Notes: generated by a model not told the origin, from the sequence alone. A stretch of DNA of 64,000 bases from CALAGJ01 sp964293305 (GCA_964293305.1 CAXYYO010000013.1:1-64000); one strand, 5' to 3'. Shown: positions 36,064 through 46,013, counted from the stretch's first letter. Translations and numbers: made by a program.

Positions 36064-37584
36064 CTAACTCACTAATATATCTCCGGTCATTTCTGCCGGA
36101 ATGGCTAGGCCCATTACGGTAAGAATACTTGGTGCTAAGTCTCCCAGTTTCCCTGGCTTTAAGGTCCATTTTTTGGTTTGATGCATTACAAAGAGCGGCA
36201 CCAAATTAAGCGTATGCGCAGTGTTTGGGCTACCATCTTCATTAATCATAAAATCCGCATTACCATGATCTGCTGTTAGAAAAATGGTATACCCATGATG
36301 GAGTGCAGCAGTTGCTATTTTTTGCACACAAAAATCAACGGTTTCCACTGCTTTTTGTACAGCACTAAATACACCAGTATGACCCACCATATCAGGATTG
36401 GCAAAATTTAAACATATAAAATCTGCTGATTCATTTTCTATTTCTGGCAATAGTTTTTCTGTAAGCTCCTGAGCACTCATCTCAGGTTGTAAATCATAAG
36501 TGGCTACCTTAGGACTGGCAGCAAGAATGCGGCTCTCCCCCTCATAAGGTAATTCTCTACCACCACTAAAAAAGAATGTAACGTGAGGATATTTTTCAGT
36601 TTCTGCTATTCTAATCTGCTTTAATCCATGTGCAGCAATGACGGCTCCTAATGTATTTTCAAGATTGTCATTTTTAAATACGACATGAATGTTTTTATAT
36701 GTTTTATCATATTCCGTAAGGGTTGTATAATGCAATGGAAATGCATGCATTTGCTGCTGTGGAAAATCCTGCTGGGTAAGTACCTGCGTTATTTCTCTGC
36801 ACCTATCTGTTCTAAAGTTAAAACACAATACGGCATCGCCTTCTTTTATAAGTCCATCATGACCTGCTGCGCTATTGATGATGGGTAGAATAAACTCATC
36901 TGTAACCCCTTGACTGTATGAATCATTCATTGCTGATAAAACATCATCAGTTTGTTTCCCATTTCCATGCACTAAAGCTTCGTAGGCTATTTTAACACGC
37001 TCCCACCTTTTATCCCTGTCCATGGCATAATATCTACCTATTACAGAGGCAATGATGCCCACTGAATTTTCCAAATGATTTTGGAGTGCTATCATAAACG
37101 CTAACCCACTTTTAGGGTCAGTATCTCGGCCATCCGTAAATGCATGAATGAATAATTTTTCTATGCCTTCCTTTTTGCAGATATCACAAATAGCTTTGAG
37201 ATGATTGAGGTGAGAATGTACACCACCATCACTTACCAAACCCAGCAAATGCAAGCTTTTATTGTTTTCTTTTGCATACTGAAGGGATGCTTTTAGTACG
37301 GGGTTTGCAGCTAATTCTCCTGTTTTTATGGCAACATTTATGCGCTGCAATTCTTGATATACCACACGACCTGCACCAATATTCAAATGACCTACTTCAC
37401 TATTTCCCATTTGCCCTTCGGGCAATCCTACAGCTTCCCCACAGGTTACCAGTGTAGTATTGGGATATTGACCATATAAGCTCCTATAAAATGGCACATT
37501 TGATTGTTGAATGGCATCTGCAGAAGCTAGTTTGCCTAAACCCCATCCATCCATTATAATTAAGATTGCTTTATTCGTTTCCAT
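36064..37584 (-). CDS. gpmI: 2,3-bisphosphoglycerate-independent phosphoglycerate mutase
   Basis: Interconverts 3- and 2-phosphoglycerate in glycolysis. Alkaline-phosphatase superfamily landmarks: metal-binding IMDGWG at 7-12, the phosphoserine site in MGNSEVGHLNIGAGR near 60, RYYAMDRD, and C-terminal LTADHGNAD with metal ligands. 506 residues is the normal length. Together with pfkA and pyk (41-43 kb) it represents glycolysis in this window. Divergent from the DUF4783-like gene. Confidence 0.97.
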   Translation of the reverse strand: METNKAILIIMDGWGLGKLASADAIQQSNVPFYRSLYGQYPNTTLVTCGEAVGLPEGQMGNSEVGHLNIGAGRVVYQELQRINVAIKTGELAANPVLKASLQYAKENNKSLHLLGLVSDGGVHSHLNHLKAICDICKKEGIEKLFIHAFTDGRDTDPKSGLAFMIALQNHLENSVGIIASVIGRYYAMDRDKRWERVKIAYEALVHGNGKQTDDVLSAMNDSYSQGVTDEFILPIINSAAGHDGLIKEGDAVLCFNFRTDRCREITQVLTQQDFPQQQMHAFPLHYTTLTEYDKTYKNIHVVFKNDNLENTLGAVIAAHGLKQIRIAETEKYPHVTFFFSGGRELPYEGESRILAASPKVATYDLQPEMSAQELTEKLLPEIENESADFICLNFANPDMVGHTGVFSAVQKAVETVDFCVQKIATAALHHGYTIFLTADHGNADFMINEDGSPNTAHTLNLVPLFVMHQTKKWTLKPGKLGDLAPSILTVMGLAIPAEMTGDILVS

Positions 37585-37611
37585 TTCTGTTTATTTTAAA
37601 AAAACATGAAG

Positions 37612-37619
37612 CAAATGTA
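37612..37619 (-). promoter_or_regulatory. -7 element TACATTTG upstream of gpmI
   Basis: Exact TAnnTTTG followed by C on the minus strand, 27 bases before the gpmI ATG. Confidence 0.5.
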
Positions 37620-37682
37620 ATCCTATGGACTCAATTTCCTACTTTGGCATGTTTTTGGCGCATTAAATGCAACAGGTTTTCT

Positions 37683-38069
37683 ATGAAATTAATATTATCC
37701 GTTTCCATTTTTCTGATTAGTATATTTAGTTATGCCCAGAATAACACCACCAACAGTGAGGCATTAATTACTGCATTAAAAGAGGCAAATGTCACAAAAT
37801 TTACCAGCTATTTTGATAATTTTATTGACTTAAAACTTCCCCAAAAGGATGAAATAAAAAATATTGGGAAAACTCAAGCCTCTCTTACAATAAAGAGATT
37901 TTACGAGGAAAATGCTATCACCGGTTTTGAATTGAGTAGCCAGCGGGAAATAGCCGGCACCATGTATATAGCCGGTAAACTAACAACCTCCGGCTCGGAT
38001 TTTAACATTACCCTCATGCTCAAAAAAAAGGGGGATGATCTTAATATGCTTACCCTAAGGATTAACTAA
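37683..38069 (+). CDS. Small exported DUF4783-like protein
   Basis: 128 residues when started at the ATG at 37683, which gives a clean signal peptide (MKLILSVSIFLISIFSYAQ); the 39 codons of open frame upstream overlap the gpmI start and look non-coding. The mature part (ALITALKEANVTKFTSYFDNFIDLKLP ... IAGKLTTSGSDFNITLMLKKKGDDLNMLTLRI) resembles the DUF4783 family common in Bacteroidota, with a cystatin/NTF2-like look. Function unknown. Followed by a strong terminator. Confidence 0.8.
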   Translation: MKLILSVSIFLISIFSYAQNNTTNSEALITALKEANVTKFTSYFDNFIDLKLPQKDEIKNIGKTQASLTIKRFYEENAITGFELSSQREIAGTMYIAGKLTTSGSDFNITLMLKKKGDDLNMLTLRIN

Positions 38070-38087
38070 AAGAATTCAAATCATTTT

Positions 38088-38118
38088 ACAGGGCTACATG
38101 TTAGCCCTGTTTTATTTC
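38088..38118 (+). terminator. Intrinsic terminator after the DUF4783-like gene
   Basis: Nine-bp stem ACAGGGCTA/TAGCCCTGT with a 5-nt loop, followed by a T-rich run. Confidence 0.9.
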
Positions 38119-38135
38119 AGCCCTATATTGCAGGC

Positions 38136-39431
38136 ATGAATCAAACAGATATATCAGCACTATATCAAAAATATTTACAATTTCCATTAGTACAAACGGA
38201 TACTAGACAAATTACTAATGGGGCTTTGTTTTTTGCCTTAAAAGGACCAAATTTCAATGGAAATTTATTTGCTGAAAAAGCATTACAAGCTGGTGCGGCT
38301 TATGTAATAGCAGATGAAGACAGTGGATATGCTGATGACCGTATTATTTATACAGACGATGTATTAACAACATTGCAGGCATTAGCACTTCATCATAGAA
38401 AACAATTAAGCATACCAATATTAGCCATCACAGGAAGCAATGGGAAAACAACTACCAAAGAACTGGTACATGCAGTGCTGGCCACCCAATATAAAACCAG
38501 CACTACCATTGGCAATCTGAATAATCATATTGGCGTTCCACTTACATTACTTAAAATAACGCATGAACACGAAATAGCGGTGGTGGAAATGGGAGCCAAT
38601 CATCAAAAAGAAATTGAAGGATATTGTTTCTATACTTCACCCACACATGGCATCATTACCAATTGTGGCAAAGCGCATTTAGAAGGGTTTGGCGGTGTGG
38701 AGGGTGTAAGAAAAGGAAAGGGAGAGTTATATGATTTTCTACGAAAGCATGAGGGCGTTGTATTTGCGTTTGATGATTATGATTACCTACATCAAATGAG
38801 TAATGGCTTAGAAAATTTAGAATGGTATGGCACCAAAAATGGGAAAGTAGTTGGCAATACATGGCAAACCGAACCATTTCTTACTGTGCAAATGAGTTAT
38901 GGAGTTGCATTTGAAAAAATACATACCCAATTAGTGGGTGCATATAATCTTCCAAATGTGCTATGTGCTATAGCTATTGGAAAACATTTTGGTGTGCCAA
39001 ATGAAAAAATTAGAAAGGCCATAGAAAACTATGCACCTGGCAATAGCCGTAGCCAGCTGATTTCAAAAGGCTCTAACAAAATTGTATTGGATGCTTATAA
39101 TGCTAATCCAACAAGTATGAAAGCGGCCATCGAAAATTTTGCAGCCATACAAGCGGCGCATAAAATAATTTTGCTAGGCGGCATGATGGAGCTTGGAGAG
39201 GATAGTGTAAAGGAGCACCAGGAACTGGTTTACTTACTACAGCAATATAATTGGACAGATGTTTATTTAGTTGGTGGAGATTTTGCATTCATAGCACATA
39301 GTTATCATTATATAGAAGCCTCAAACCAATTGTCTGCACTGCTTTCAAAACAACATTTTACTAATACTTATTTCTTAGTAAAAGGAAGCAGGAGTATGCA
39401 AATGGAAAAAGCGGTAGACGGGATTGCATAA
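38136..39431 (+). CDS. murF: UDP-N-acetylmuramoyl-tripeptide--D-Ala-D-Ala ligase MurF
   Basis: Adds D-Ala-D-Ala to the peptidoglycan precursor in the cytoplasm. Mur-ligase domains are visible: N-terminal QTDTRQITNGALFFAL, ATP-binding ITGSNGKTTTKE near residue 97, GNLNNHIGVPLTLL, EMGANHQKEI, and C-terminal DAYNANPTSMKAAI. Length 431 is normal. It is not in a dcw cluster. A TATATTGC sequence just before the ATG resembles a weak -7 element. It is the last gene before the left inverted-repeat junction. Confidence 0.95.
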   Translation: MNQTDISALYQKYLQFPLVQTDTRQITNGALFFALKGPNFNGNLFAEKALQAGAAYVIADEDSGYADDRIIYTDDVLTTLQALALHHRKQLSIPILAITGSNGKTTTKELVHAVLATQYKTSTTIGNLNNHIGVPLTLLKITHEHEIAVVEMGANHQKEIEGYCFYTSPTHGIITNCGKAHLEGFGGVEGVRKGKGELYDFLRKHEGVVFAFDDYDYLHQMSNGLENLEWYGTKNGKVVGNTWQTEPFLTVQMSYGVAFEKIHTQLVGAYNLPNVLCAIAIGKHFGVPNEKIRKAIENYAPGNSRSQLISKGSNKIVLDAYNANPTSMKAAIENFAAIQAAHKIILLGGMMELGEDSVKEHQELVYLLQQYNWTDVYLVGGDFAFIAHSYHYIEASNQLSALLSKQHFTNTYFLVKGSRSMQMEKAVDGIA

Positions 39432-39809
39432 ATCTTAGTTAATGAAATGCATATTTTTATGCACAAATTTCAAATTTTTTTGCAGCATAGATACTTTAAT
39501 TGCGGATATATTTTAAGCATCAGGCAATCTTTCCTCATGCGCATGGCATCCTAAAAAAAACTCGCAAAAGCCTATGATCCTACACCTAATTTTTGTGTGG
39601 CGGCAAGAGGCCACTTGGAATTAAGCCGTATAATAATGTCTTTTATATTTTCTTCCATTACAAAGCCTTGCAAAACGAAGAGATGGTGTACAGGGCGAAC
39701 CGGAAGGACCTCTCAATACCGGGTTATAAGACCTATGGACTTTTAAATATTTTGCAGGACATTTTGGATTGACCGCTGCTTTATATTGCATCCAATAAAA
39801 GCGATAGCC
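39432..39809. other. Intergenic stretch ending in the recO remnant
   Basis: No complete gene. A plus-strand frame is open from 39590 to the TGA at 39769-39771; only its last 20 codons resemble RecO, the rest matches nothing I recognise. 39432-39590 is AT-rich with no clear structure. The final part belongs to the duplicated junction. Confidence 0.5.
39712..39771 (+). pseudogene. recO 3'-end remnant
   Basis: The frame ends with PGYKTYGLLNILQDILD and a TGA stop, matching the intact RecO C-terminus at 62.2 kb (PGYKSDGLLNILQDILD) at 15 of 17 positions. Upstream of this the similarity to RecO fades, so only the tail of the gene is left. The remnant is followed, as in the right copy, by the start of the metallophosphoesterase gene. 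Confidence 0.85.
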
Positions 39810-39952
39810 ATGCGTAAGTTTTTACAAACCATTTTTCGAAAACCTGTAATGTGGATGGCTAATCGTTTTTCTAGTAATCCCAAACAGGAGGACGTGCATA
39901 AAAGCTTAGACAGGTTATATCAACACATTCAAGATGGCGTGCATAAAAAAGG
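39719..39952 (+). repeat. Left copy of an inverted duplication (recO end + phosphoesterase start)
   Basis: About 234 bases that are repeated in opposite orientation at 62011-62237. The longest exact run is 45 bases (39743-39787 against 62169-62213); a second exact run of 33 bases covers the phosphoesterase start codon. The copies differ by scattered substitutions and small indels. Here the phosphoesterase is intact and recO is a stub. Confidence 0.95.
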
Positions 39953-40895
39953 AGTTATCATAAATGCCGGTCAGCAGGATAAATTTATTGTATTTAGCGA
40001 TTTACACAAAGGTGCCAGAAATGGTGCTGATGATTTTAGAAAAGCAGAGCCAAATTATCTTCAAGCATTGAGTTATTATTTTCAGGAAGGGTTTTGCTAT
40101 ATCAATCTGGGCGATAGTGAAGAGCTATGGGAAAATGGATTTATTCCTATTGAAAAACACAATAGGGAAAATTTTGCTGCTGAAAGAAAGTTTCTGGATA
40201 CTAACAAATTTCATAAAGTGTTTGGCAATCATGATGTGTATTGGAATAAGGGTGTAAATATTCTGGCTCCGGTAGGTTTAAAAATACTTTATGGAAAAGA
40301 TTTTCCTGTACATGAAGGGTTAATTTTGCAATACGAAAATCAGCCCCATATACTGCTTACACATGGTCATCAGGGAGATGGACAGAGTGATGGTAATTTT
40401 TTTAGTGCCTGGTTTGTATCCTCAATATGGGCGCCACTACAATCTTATTTGGCATTAAACCCAAATACGCCTTCCACAAATGATACTTTAAAAACTACAC
40501 ACAATAAATTTATGTATGACTGGGTAGCATTACAACAAAATCTGTTGCTGATTACAGGGCATACCCACCAGCCAGTGTTTGAATCACTTACACATTTAGA
40601 AAGATTATATCGTAGTTTATACTTTGCCCGTGCCACGGGCAATGATTTATTGGAAAAAGAAACTATAGATCTTATTGAAAAAATCAATCAAAAGAAGGAA
40701 ATAAAAACGGCATCAGCATTACAGGTAAAGCCTTGTTATTTCAACACAGGTTGCTGCTGTTTTGATGATGGGGACATTACAGGTATTGAATTAGATGCTG
40801 TATCTATTCGGCTCATTAAATGGAGCAATCAAAATGGAAAACCTACAAGAATAATCTTAGAAGAAACCAGTTTTGATCGACTTAAAATGACATAA
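39810..40895 (+). CDS. Metallophosphoesterase (calcineurin-like)
   Basis: 361 residues with all five dimetal phosphoesterase blocks: FSDLHKGARNGADDF, LGDSEELWE, FGNHDVYW, LLTHGHQGD and ITGHTHQPV. The start at 39810 is the ATG preserved in both copies of the duplicated junction; the codons before it open with TTG. Substrate unknown; such proteins hydrolyse phosphomonoesters or diesters. It is the intact partner of the decayed stub at 62011-62146 and probably once followed recO directly. Confidence 0.87.
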   Translation: MRKFLQTIFRKPVMWMANRFSSNPKQEDVHKSLDRLYQHIQDGVHKKGVIINAGQQDKFIVFSDLHKGARNGADDFRKAEPNYLQALSYYFQEGFCYINLGDSEELWENGFIPIEKHNRENFAAERKFLDTNKFHKVFGNHDVYWNKGVNILAPVGLKILYGKDFPVHEGLILQYENQPHILLTHGHQGDGQSDGNFFSAWFVSSIWAPLQSYLALNPNTPSTNDTLKTTHNKFMYDWVALQQNLLLITGHTHQPVFESLTHLERLYRSLYFARATGNDLLEKETIDLIEKINQKKEIKTASALQVKPCYFNTGCCCFDDGDITGIELDAVSIRLIKWSNQNGKPTRIILEETSFDRLKMT

Positions 40896-40900
40896 TCCTT

Positions 40901-42394
40901 TTATTCTAATTTTGTAATCTTTAATACATTGGTGGGCAGGTGTTTATGTACCGGTGTACTACCAGTATTGATAATTACATCCCCGGTTTTTATAAATCCT
41001 CTTTCTTTTAAAATTTTTATTTGGTCTGCTATTATATCATCCAGACTTATTTCTTCATCATAGTAAAAAGCACGAACACCCCAGCTCAAACTGAGCTGAC
41101 TTACCAATGATTTTGATTTTGTAAAAATATAGAGTGGAGCTTGTGGTCTATAGCTACTCAGCATAAATGCGGTATAACCACTTTGTGTCATACCGATTAA
41201 GGCATCTGCCTGCACATCCTCTGCAAGTTTGCAAGCGTTATAACAAACAGCATCACTCAGAAATGAAGGTGAGTGGGGTAGTGGTTTTAAATCATCCGCT
41301 CTATTGTATCTATATTCTGTACGTTCTACTTCATATATAATTTTTCGCATGGTTTCCACCACCAAGGCGGGATGTTTGCCTGTGGCAGTTTCACCACTTA
41401 GCATCACGGCGTCTGCACCTTCTAAAACGGCATTGGCTACATCTGTAATTTCACTACGGTTTGGTTTTACACGGTCTATCATACTCTCCATCATTTGCGT
41501 AGCTACAATTACCGGCTTGGCCCTATGTATGCATTTGCGAATTATATCCCGCTGTGCCATGGGAATTTTTTCTACGGGAAGTTCTACGCCTAAATCGCCC
41601 CTTGCCACCATTACTGCATCGCTCTCTAAAATGATATTGCGCAAGTCTTTTAGTGCAGATGGCATTTCAATTTTTGCTATCACTTTGGATTTGCAACCAC
41701 CTTCTTTTATTCTCCTTTTTAAGTCAATAATATCTTCTGCTTTGCGTACAAATGATAGTGCTACCCAATCAATTTGGTGGGCCATTATAAAATCAAGATC
41801 AACTAAATCTTTTTCAGTAAGTGGCGGAAGCGAAATTTCTGTATCCGGCAGATTGATTCCTTTTTTTGGTAAAAGGATTCCTCCATAGGTTACTTCCACT
41901 TTTACTTCTCCATCTGCCTCAGTTGATACAACAACAACTTCTAATTTTCCATCATCAATTAATATTTTATCACCCACTTTTACATCAGTGTGTAAGTCGG
42001 GATAAGACACATATATTTTTTCCTTGGTGCCAATTACCTTTTCACGAGAAGTAAATGTGAGTATATCCCCTCTATTGATTTCTAATAAACCATTTTGAAT
42101 TTCTCCAACTCTCAATTTTGGTCCTTGTAAATCTGCAAGGATTGAAATACTATATGGTTCTTCATCATACATTCTTTCAATATGTTGTATGATTTCAAGT
42201 TTATCTTCATGTGTGCCGTGAGAAAAATTGAGTCTGAAAACATTTACACCTGCTTTTACAAGTTCTAATAATTTTTCATAGGTATCACAGCTGGGGCCCA
42301 CTGTAGCTACAATCTTTGTGCGGTGTCCCGTATGGTCTAATCCTGCTTTATTATCCATCTGCCTGTACAGGTACTTATCAATATTTGTTGACAT
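40901..42394 (-). CDS. pyk: Pyruvate kinase
   Basis: Converts phosphoenolpyruvate and ADP to pyruvate and ATP. Recognised from TKIVATVGPSCDTYEKLLELVKAGVNVFRLNFSHG split across the first barrel strands, DLQGPKLRVG, the active-site region KVIAKIEMPSAL, GVELPVEKIPMAQ, and CKLAEDVQADALI in the C-terminal domain. 497 residues, normal length. It starts 23 bases after pfkA, forming a two-gene glycolytic operon. It converges on the phosphoesterase gene with five bases between them and no terminator. Confidence 0.96.
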   Translation of the reverse strand: MSTNIDKYLYRQMDNKAGLDHTGHRTKIVATVGPSCDTYEKLLELVKAGVNVFRLNFSHGTHEDKLEIIQHIERMYDEEPYSISILADLQGPKLRVGEIQNGLLEINRGDILTFTSREKVIGTKEKIYVSYPDLHTDVKVGDKILIDDGKLEVVVVSTEADGEVKVEVTYGGILLPKKGINLPDTEISLPPLTEKDLVDLDFIMAHQIDWVALSFVRKAEDIIDLKRRIKEGGCKSKVIAKIEMPSALKDLRNIILESDAVMVARGDLGVELPVEKIPMAQRDIIRKCIHRAKPVIVATQMMESMIDRVKPNRSEITDVANAVLEGADAVMLSGETATGKHPALVVETMRKIIYEVERTEYRYNRADDLKPLPHSPSFLSDAVCYNACKLAEDVQADALIGMTQSGYTAFMLSSYRPQAPLYIFTKSKSLVSQLSLSWGVRAFYYDEEISLDDIIADQIKILKERGFIKTGDVIINTGSTPVHKHLPTNVLKITKLE

Positions 42395-42417
42395 TTTTAT
42401 TTTAGTTTTAATGTATG

Positions 42418-43422
42418 TTAGCTGGCAAGTATTTTTACAATCTTCATCCAGTCTTCATTCATTTTTTGGTTTTTAGAAATGGTTTCAGTAATTGGGGTGT
42501 AATGCATTTTATTATTGAGTATGCCTACCATTACATTATTTCTTCCTTCCATCAAGCTTTCCACCGCATGATAGCCCATACGGCTTGCTATAAATCTATC
42601 CATACTACTTGGTGCACCACCTCTTTGAATATGGCCAATTATGGTAACACGTGTATCTACATTTGGAATTTTTTCTCTGATAATTTTAGAAACTATAGCA
42701 GCTCCTTTTTCATCTGGCTTGGAAGCATCTGGTGTGTACCCCTCAGCTACTACTACTAAGTTTACTAATTTTTTTCTTTTTTCTTTTTCACTGAGCGATG
42801 CAATCATTTCATCTATACCAATACTTGCTTCGGGCATTAATATATTTTCTGCACCTGTGCCAATGCCACTATACAAGGCAATATACCCTGCATGGCGGCC
42901 CATTACTTCAACAATAAATAAACGATCATGGGCATCCATGGTATCCCTTATTTTGTCTATACATTCAATGGCGGTGTTTACTGCTGTATCAAAACCAATG
43001 GTAAAATCTGTACCATATAAATCTTTGTCAATTGTACCGGGCAAGCCTACACAGGAAATGCCATGTTCTGCATGAAGTTTTGCTGCACCTGTAAAGCTAC
43101 CATCACCACCTATTACCACTAAACCATCTATACCTCTTTTTTTCAAATTGGCGGCTGCTAAACTTCTTCCTTCCGGAGTAAAAAATGCTTTACTTCTTGC
43201 TGTTTTCAAAATGGTACCGCCTCGTTGTATTATATTGGCCACTGACCGAGAATCCATTTGACTGATATCATCTTCTATCATACCACTATAACCACGGTAT
43301 ATACCAAATACTTCAATGTGATGATATAACGCTGTACGTACTACTGCTCTTATGGCTGCATTCATGCCAGGTGAATCACCCCCTGAAGTCATAACTGCAA
43401 TCTTGTTTATTTTTTGATTCAT
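42418..43422 (-). CDS. pfkA: ATP-dependent 6-phosphofructokinase
   Basis: 334 residues with MTSGGDSPGMNAAIRAVVR at the start, RGGTILKTARSKAF, the nucleotide-type determinant IGGDGSFTGA (the GGDGS form typical of ATP- rather than pyrophosphate-dependent enzymes), PGTIDKDLYGTD, VEVMGRHAGYIA and GHIQRGGAPS. First gene of the pfkA-pyk operon. A -7 element lies about 60 bases upstream. Confidence 0.96.
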   Translation of the reverse strand: MNQKINKIAVMTSGGDSPGMNAAIRAVVRTALYHHIEVFGIYRGYSGMIEDDISQMDSRSVANIIQRGGTILKTARSKAFFTPEGRSLAAANLKKRGIDGLVVIGGDGSFTGAAKLHAEHGISCVGLPGTIDKDLYGTDFTIGFDTAVNTAIECIDKIRDTMDAHDRLFIVEVMGRHAGYIALYSGIGTGAENILMPEASIGIDEMIASLSEKEKRKKLVNLVVVAEGYTPDASKPDEKGAAIVSKIIREKIPNVDTRVTIIGHIQRGGAPSSMDRFIASRMGYHAVESLMEGRNNVMVGILNNKMHYTPITETISKNQKMNEDWMKIVKILAS

Positions 43423-43482
43423 TGTTGAATATTAAAGCCTTTTTGATTACAAATCTCCTCTAAAAGGTTCTGTACAAAAACC

Positions 43483-43490
43483 CAAAAATA
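43483..43490 (-). promoter_or_regulatory. -7 element TATTTTTG upstream of pfkA-pyk
   Basis: Exact TAnnTTTG on the minus strand in the 186-base gap before pfkA. Confidence 0.4.
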
Positions 43491-43608
43491 GTAGTTTGAA
43501 AGTATTTGAAAATTATACTACCTATTAAAATGTATTTACAAATGTACGTTAGTAAAAAAACTAGGATAACAATCGATTGAGAATATTGCGATACGATTTT
43601 GTAAATAA

Positions 43609-44862
43609 TTATTGTTGAATATTTTGTTTCCAAAGCAGGCTGCCATCTCCATAACTCAAAAATCTAAAATCATGTTGCAAAGCATATTCATAGACCTTTC
43701 GCCATCCCGGGCCTATGAGAGCTGCTACTAATAGTAGGAGCGTAGACTCCGGTTGATGAAAATTGGTGACCAATGCATCAATTATTTTAAATTGATAGCC
43801 CGGTGCTATGAGGATACTGGTAGGAATGATGAGGCGATTTTTATTATTTGCTTTACACCATTCTAACAAACTTTCTAGCGCCAGATTTTTTGAAATTGTG
43901 GGTTCTATTTCTTCATAAACATCCCATTGTTTTATGCCAATGTCAGATATGGAAATAGATTTTAATTCCATACCCATACTCACTAAAGTAAATATTTTAC
44001 AACCTACATTATATATCGTTTCTAAGGATCTGCATACGGTGGTGCCCACACCCACAATTGCCCCACTATGCTGCTGAATTTTTTTAATACACTCAACAGA
44101 TATATCCATCCATTCTGCATGCATAGTATGCCCTTCCATAGTAGCAGCTTTTACCGGTTTGAATGTGCCTGCGCCTACATGAAGTGTAATAAATGATTGA
44201 TAAATGCCTGCAGATTTTATTTTGTTTAAAATAGTATCAGTAAAATGTAAACCTGCAGTAGGGGCTGCCACACTGCCTGCTTTATCTGCATATACTGTTT
44301 GATATGAAATGCTGTCTTGCTCTTCTGCCTGTCTGTGTAAGTAAGGAGGTAAAGGAATGACGCCTGCTGCATGAAGTAGTGCTGCAAAACTAATATTAGC
44401 ATTGCCCCAAGAAAACTCTACCAAAAAACAGTCGTCGAATATTTCTTTTTTTATGGCAGATAGTACCACGGATTTGTGCTCAATAATTACTGTTTTTTCC
44501 AAACTTCCATTTTTCCATTTTTTTGCACCACCAATGAGGCAAAGCCAATGGCATTTATTCTTTTGAAGCATAGCTTCTTCTAGTGAAGAATCGGCATTTG
44601 CTGGCTCCAGACAAAAGAGTTCTATTTTTCCTCCGGAAGGTTTTTCAAATAAAATACGTGCCTCAATTACTTTAGTATTATTAAAGACCATCATTGACCC
44701 GGCAGGTATATAGGATGTAATATTTTTATATTGATTTTCTGAAATATTTCCATCATAAATGAGCATTCTACTGGTGTCTCGCTCCAATAAAGGATAACGT
44801 GCAATTTTTTCTTCTGGTAGCGTATAAGTAAAGTCTTTAATAGAAATATAGCGGGGATGCAT
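43609..44862 (-). CDS. queA: S-adenosylmethionine:tRNA ribosyltransferase-isomerase QueA
   Basis: Transfers and rearranges the ribosyl group of SAM onto 7-aminomethyl-7-deazaguanine in tRNA, giving epoxyqueuosine. Landmarks: FTYTLPEEKIARYPLLERDTSR split near the start, VFNNTKVIEARI, APTAGLHFTD, LHVGAGTFKPV and NFHQPESTLLLLV. 417 residues; somewhat longer than the E. coli enzyme, as usual in Bacteroidota. It follows corA by 30 bases on the same strand. Confidence 0.93.
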   Translation of the reverse strand: MHPRYISIKDFTYTLPEEKIARYPLLERDTSRMLIYDGNISENQYKNITSYIPAGSMMVFNNTKVIEARILFEKPSGGKIELFCLEPANADSSLEEAMLQKNKCHWLCLIGGAKKWKNGSLEKTVIIEHKSVVLSAIKKEIFDDCFLVEFSWGNANISFAALLHAAGVIPLPPYLHRQAEEQDSISYQTVYADKAGSVAAPTAGLHFTDTILNKIKSAGIYQSFITLHVGAGTFKPVKAATMEGHTMHAEWMDISVECIKKIQQHSGAIVGVGTTVCRSLETIYNVGCKIFTLVSMGMELKSISISDIGIKQWDVYEEIEPTISKNLALESLLEWCKANNKNRLIIPTSILIAPGYQFKIIDALVTNFHQPESTLLLLVAALIGPGWRKVYEYALQHDFRFLSYGDGSLLWKQNIQQ

Positions 44863-44892
44863 AAACGAAAATTTTATACCGGGGTTGATTTA

Positions 44893-45984
44893 TTAAAACC
44901 AGCCTCTTTTTCTAAAAATGACAACCATGATTAAAGTAATAACCAGCATAATGCCTACGGCTAAATAAAAACCCTGCGCCTGTTGACTAAGCGGTATAAC
45001 CTGAAAGTTCATACCAAATATACCACCTATTACAGTAGCCGGTGCCAATAGGCTGGTAACAATAGCCATTACTTTCATTACTTCATTCATTTTAAGGTTT
45101 ACTTTGTTGATATATAAATCCTGTAGGGTCATCATCATATCTCTATAGTTTTCGACTAAATCATTGGCTTGTATAATGTGATCATAAACGTCCTTAAAAT
45201 ATTTTGTGGTACGTTCTTGTAATAAATCGCTATCGCTTCTTATAAATCCATTGATGAGTTCCCTTACTGGTGCAATGTTTCTTTTCAATACAATTAGTTC
45301 TTTGCGCAGATTACTGATTTGAGCCAAGCTGTGGGTATTACCATATCTTATTATTTCTTCTTCAAGTACCTCAATTCTATCCCCCAGTTTTTCAAGCACC
45401 AAATAATAATTATCAACAATAGCATCCAAAAGCGAATAACAAAGATAGTCGGCCGAACCAGTACGCAATTTACTTCCTTGTACATGCAGCTTATCCCGCA
45501 GGGCATTAAAGACATCTCTCTGGGGGTCTTCTTGAAAACTGATTACAAAAGTTTTTCCGAGAATAATACTTACTTGTTCGGATTCTACCGCATCTTCCTT
45601 TTCATTAAAATAAAGCATATTAAGCAGACAGAATAAATGGCTCTCCATTTCATCCATTTTTGGACGTTGGTTTATACTCAATATATCCTCTGTTATTAAT
45701 GAGTGAATATCAAAAAGGTTACATACATATTCTACATCCTTTTTTCTGACACCATCAATATTTATCCAGGTATTATTGCCATTGTTTTTAAAAGCCAAAC
45801 AGTCTTCCAGTTTAGTAAACTCTTTTGTATATATTTCATCTTTATTATAATCAAATACACTTACCACTATATGCTCTGGCTCTGCACGTACCCTTTCTCG
45901 GGTAGGGTTTACTCTAAAAATTTCTCTGGTTCTTTTTGTTTTAAAAATACCGGTTATTAGCTTAAGATATTTAGTACTAGTCAT
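44893..45984 (-). CDS. corA: CorA-family magnesium/cobalt channel
   Basis: 363 residues from the ATG at 45984. A long cytoplasmic domain (VFDYNKDEIYTKEF, WINIDGVRKKDVEYV, LSINQRPKMDEMESHLFCLL) leads via a coiled stalk to two C-terminal helices with the selectivity motif GMNF and a basic C-terminus. The open frame runs 35 codons further up, but a consensus -7 element at 46014-46021 lies within that extension, so transcription should begin after it. Confidence 0.9.
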   Translation of the reverse strand: MTSTKYLKLITGIFKTKRTREIFRVNPTRERVRAEPEHIVVSVFDYNKDEIYTKEFTKLEDCLAFKNNGNNTWINIDGVRKKDVEYVCNLFDIHSLITEDILSINQRPKMDEMESHLFCLLNMLYFNEKEDAVESEQVSIILGKTFVISFQEDPQRDVFNALRDKLHVQGSKLRTGSADYLCYSLLDAIVDNYYLVLEKLGDRIEVLEEEIIRYGNTHSLAQISNLRKELIVLKRNIAPVRELINGFIRSDSDLLQERTTKYFKDVYDHIIQANDLVENYRDMMMTLQDLYINKVNLKMNEVMKVMAIVTSLLAPATVIGGIFGMNFQVIPLSQQAQGFYLAVGIMLVITLIMVVIFRKRGWF

Positions 45985-46013
45985 AAATGATATTGCCGGT
46001 TTTTTTGCAGCAG

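Noticed and set aside
41304..41888. 194-codon frame antisense to pyk
   Set aside because: Shadow of a well-recognised gene; codon content mirrors the opposite strand.
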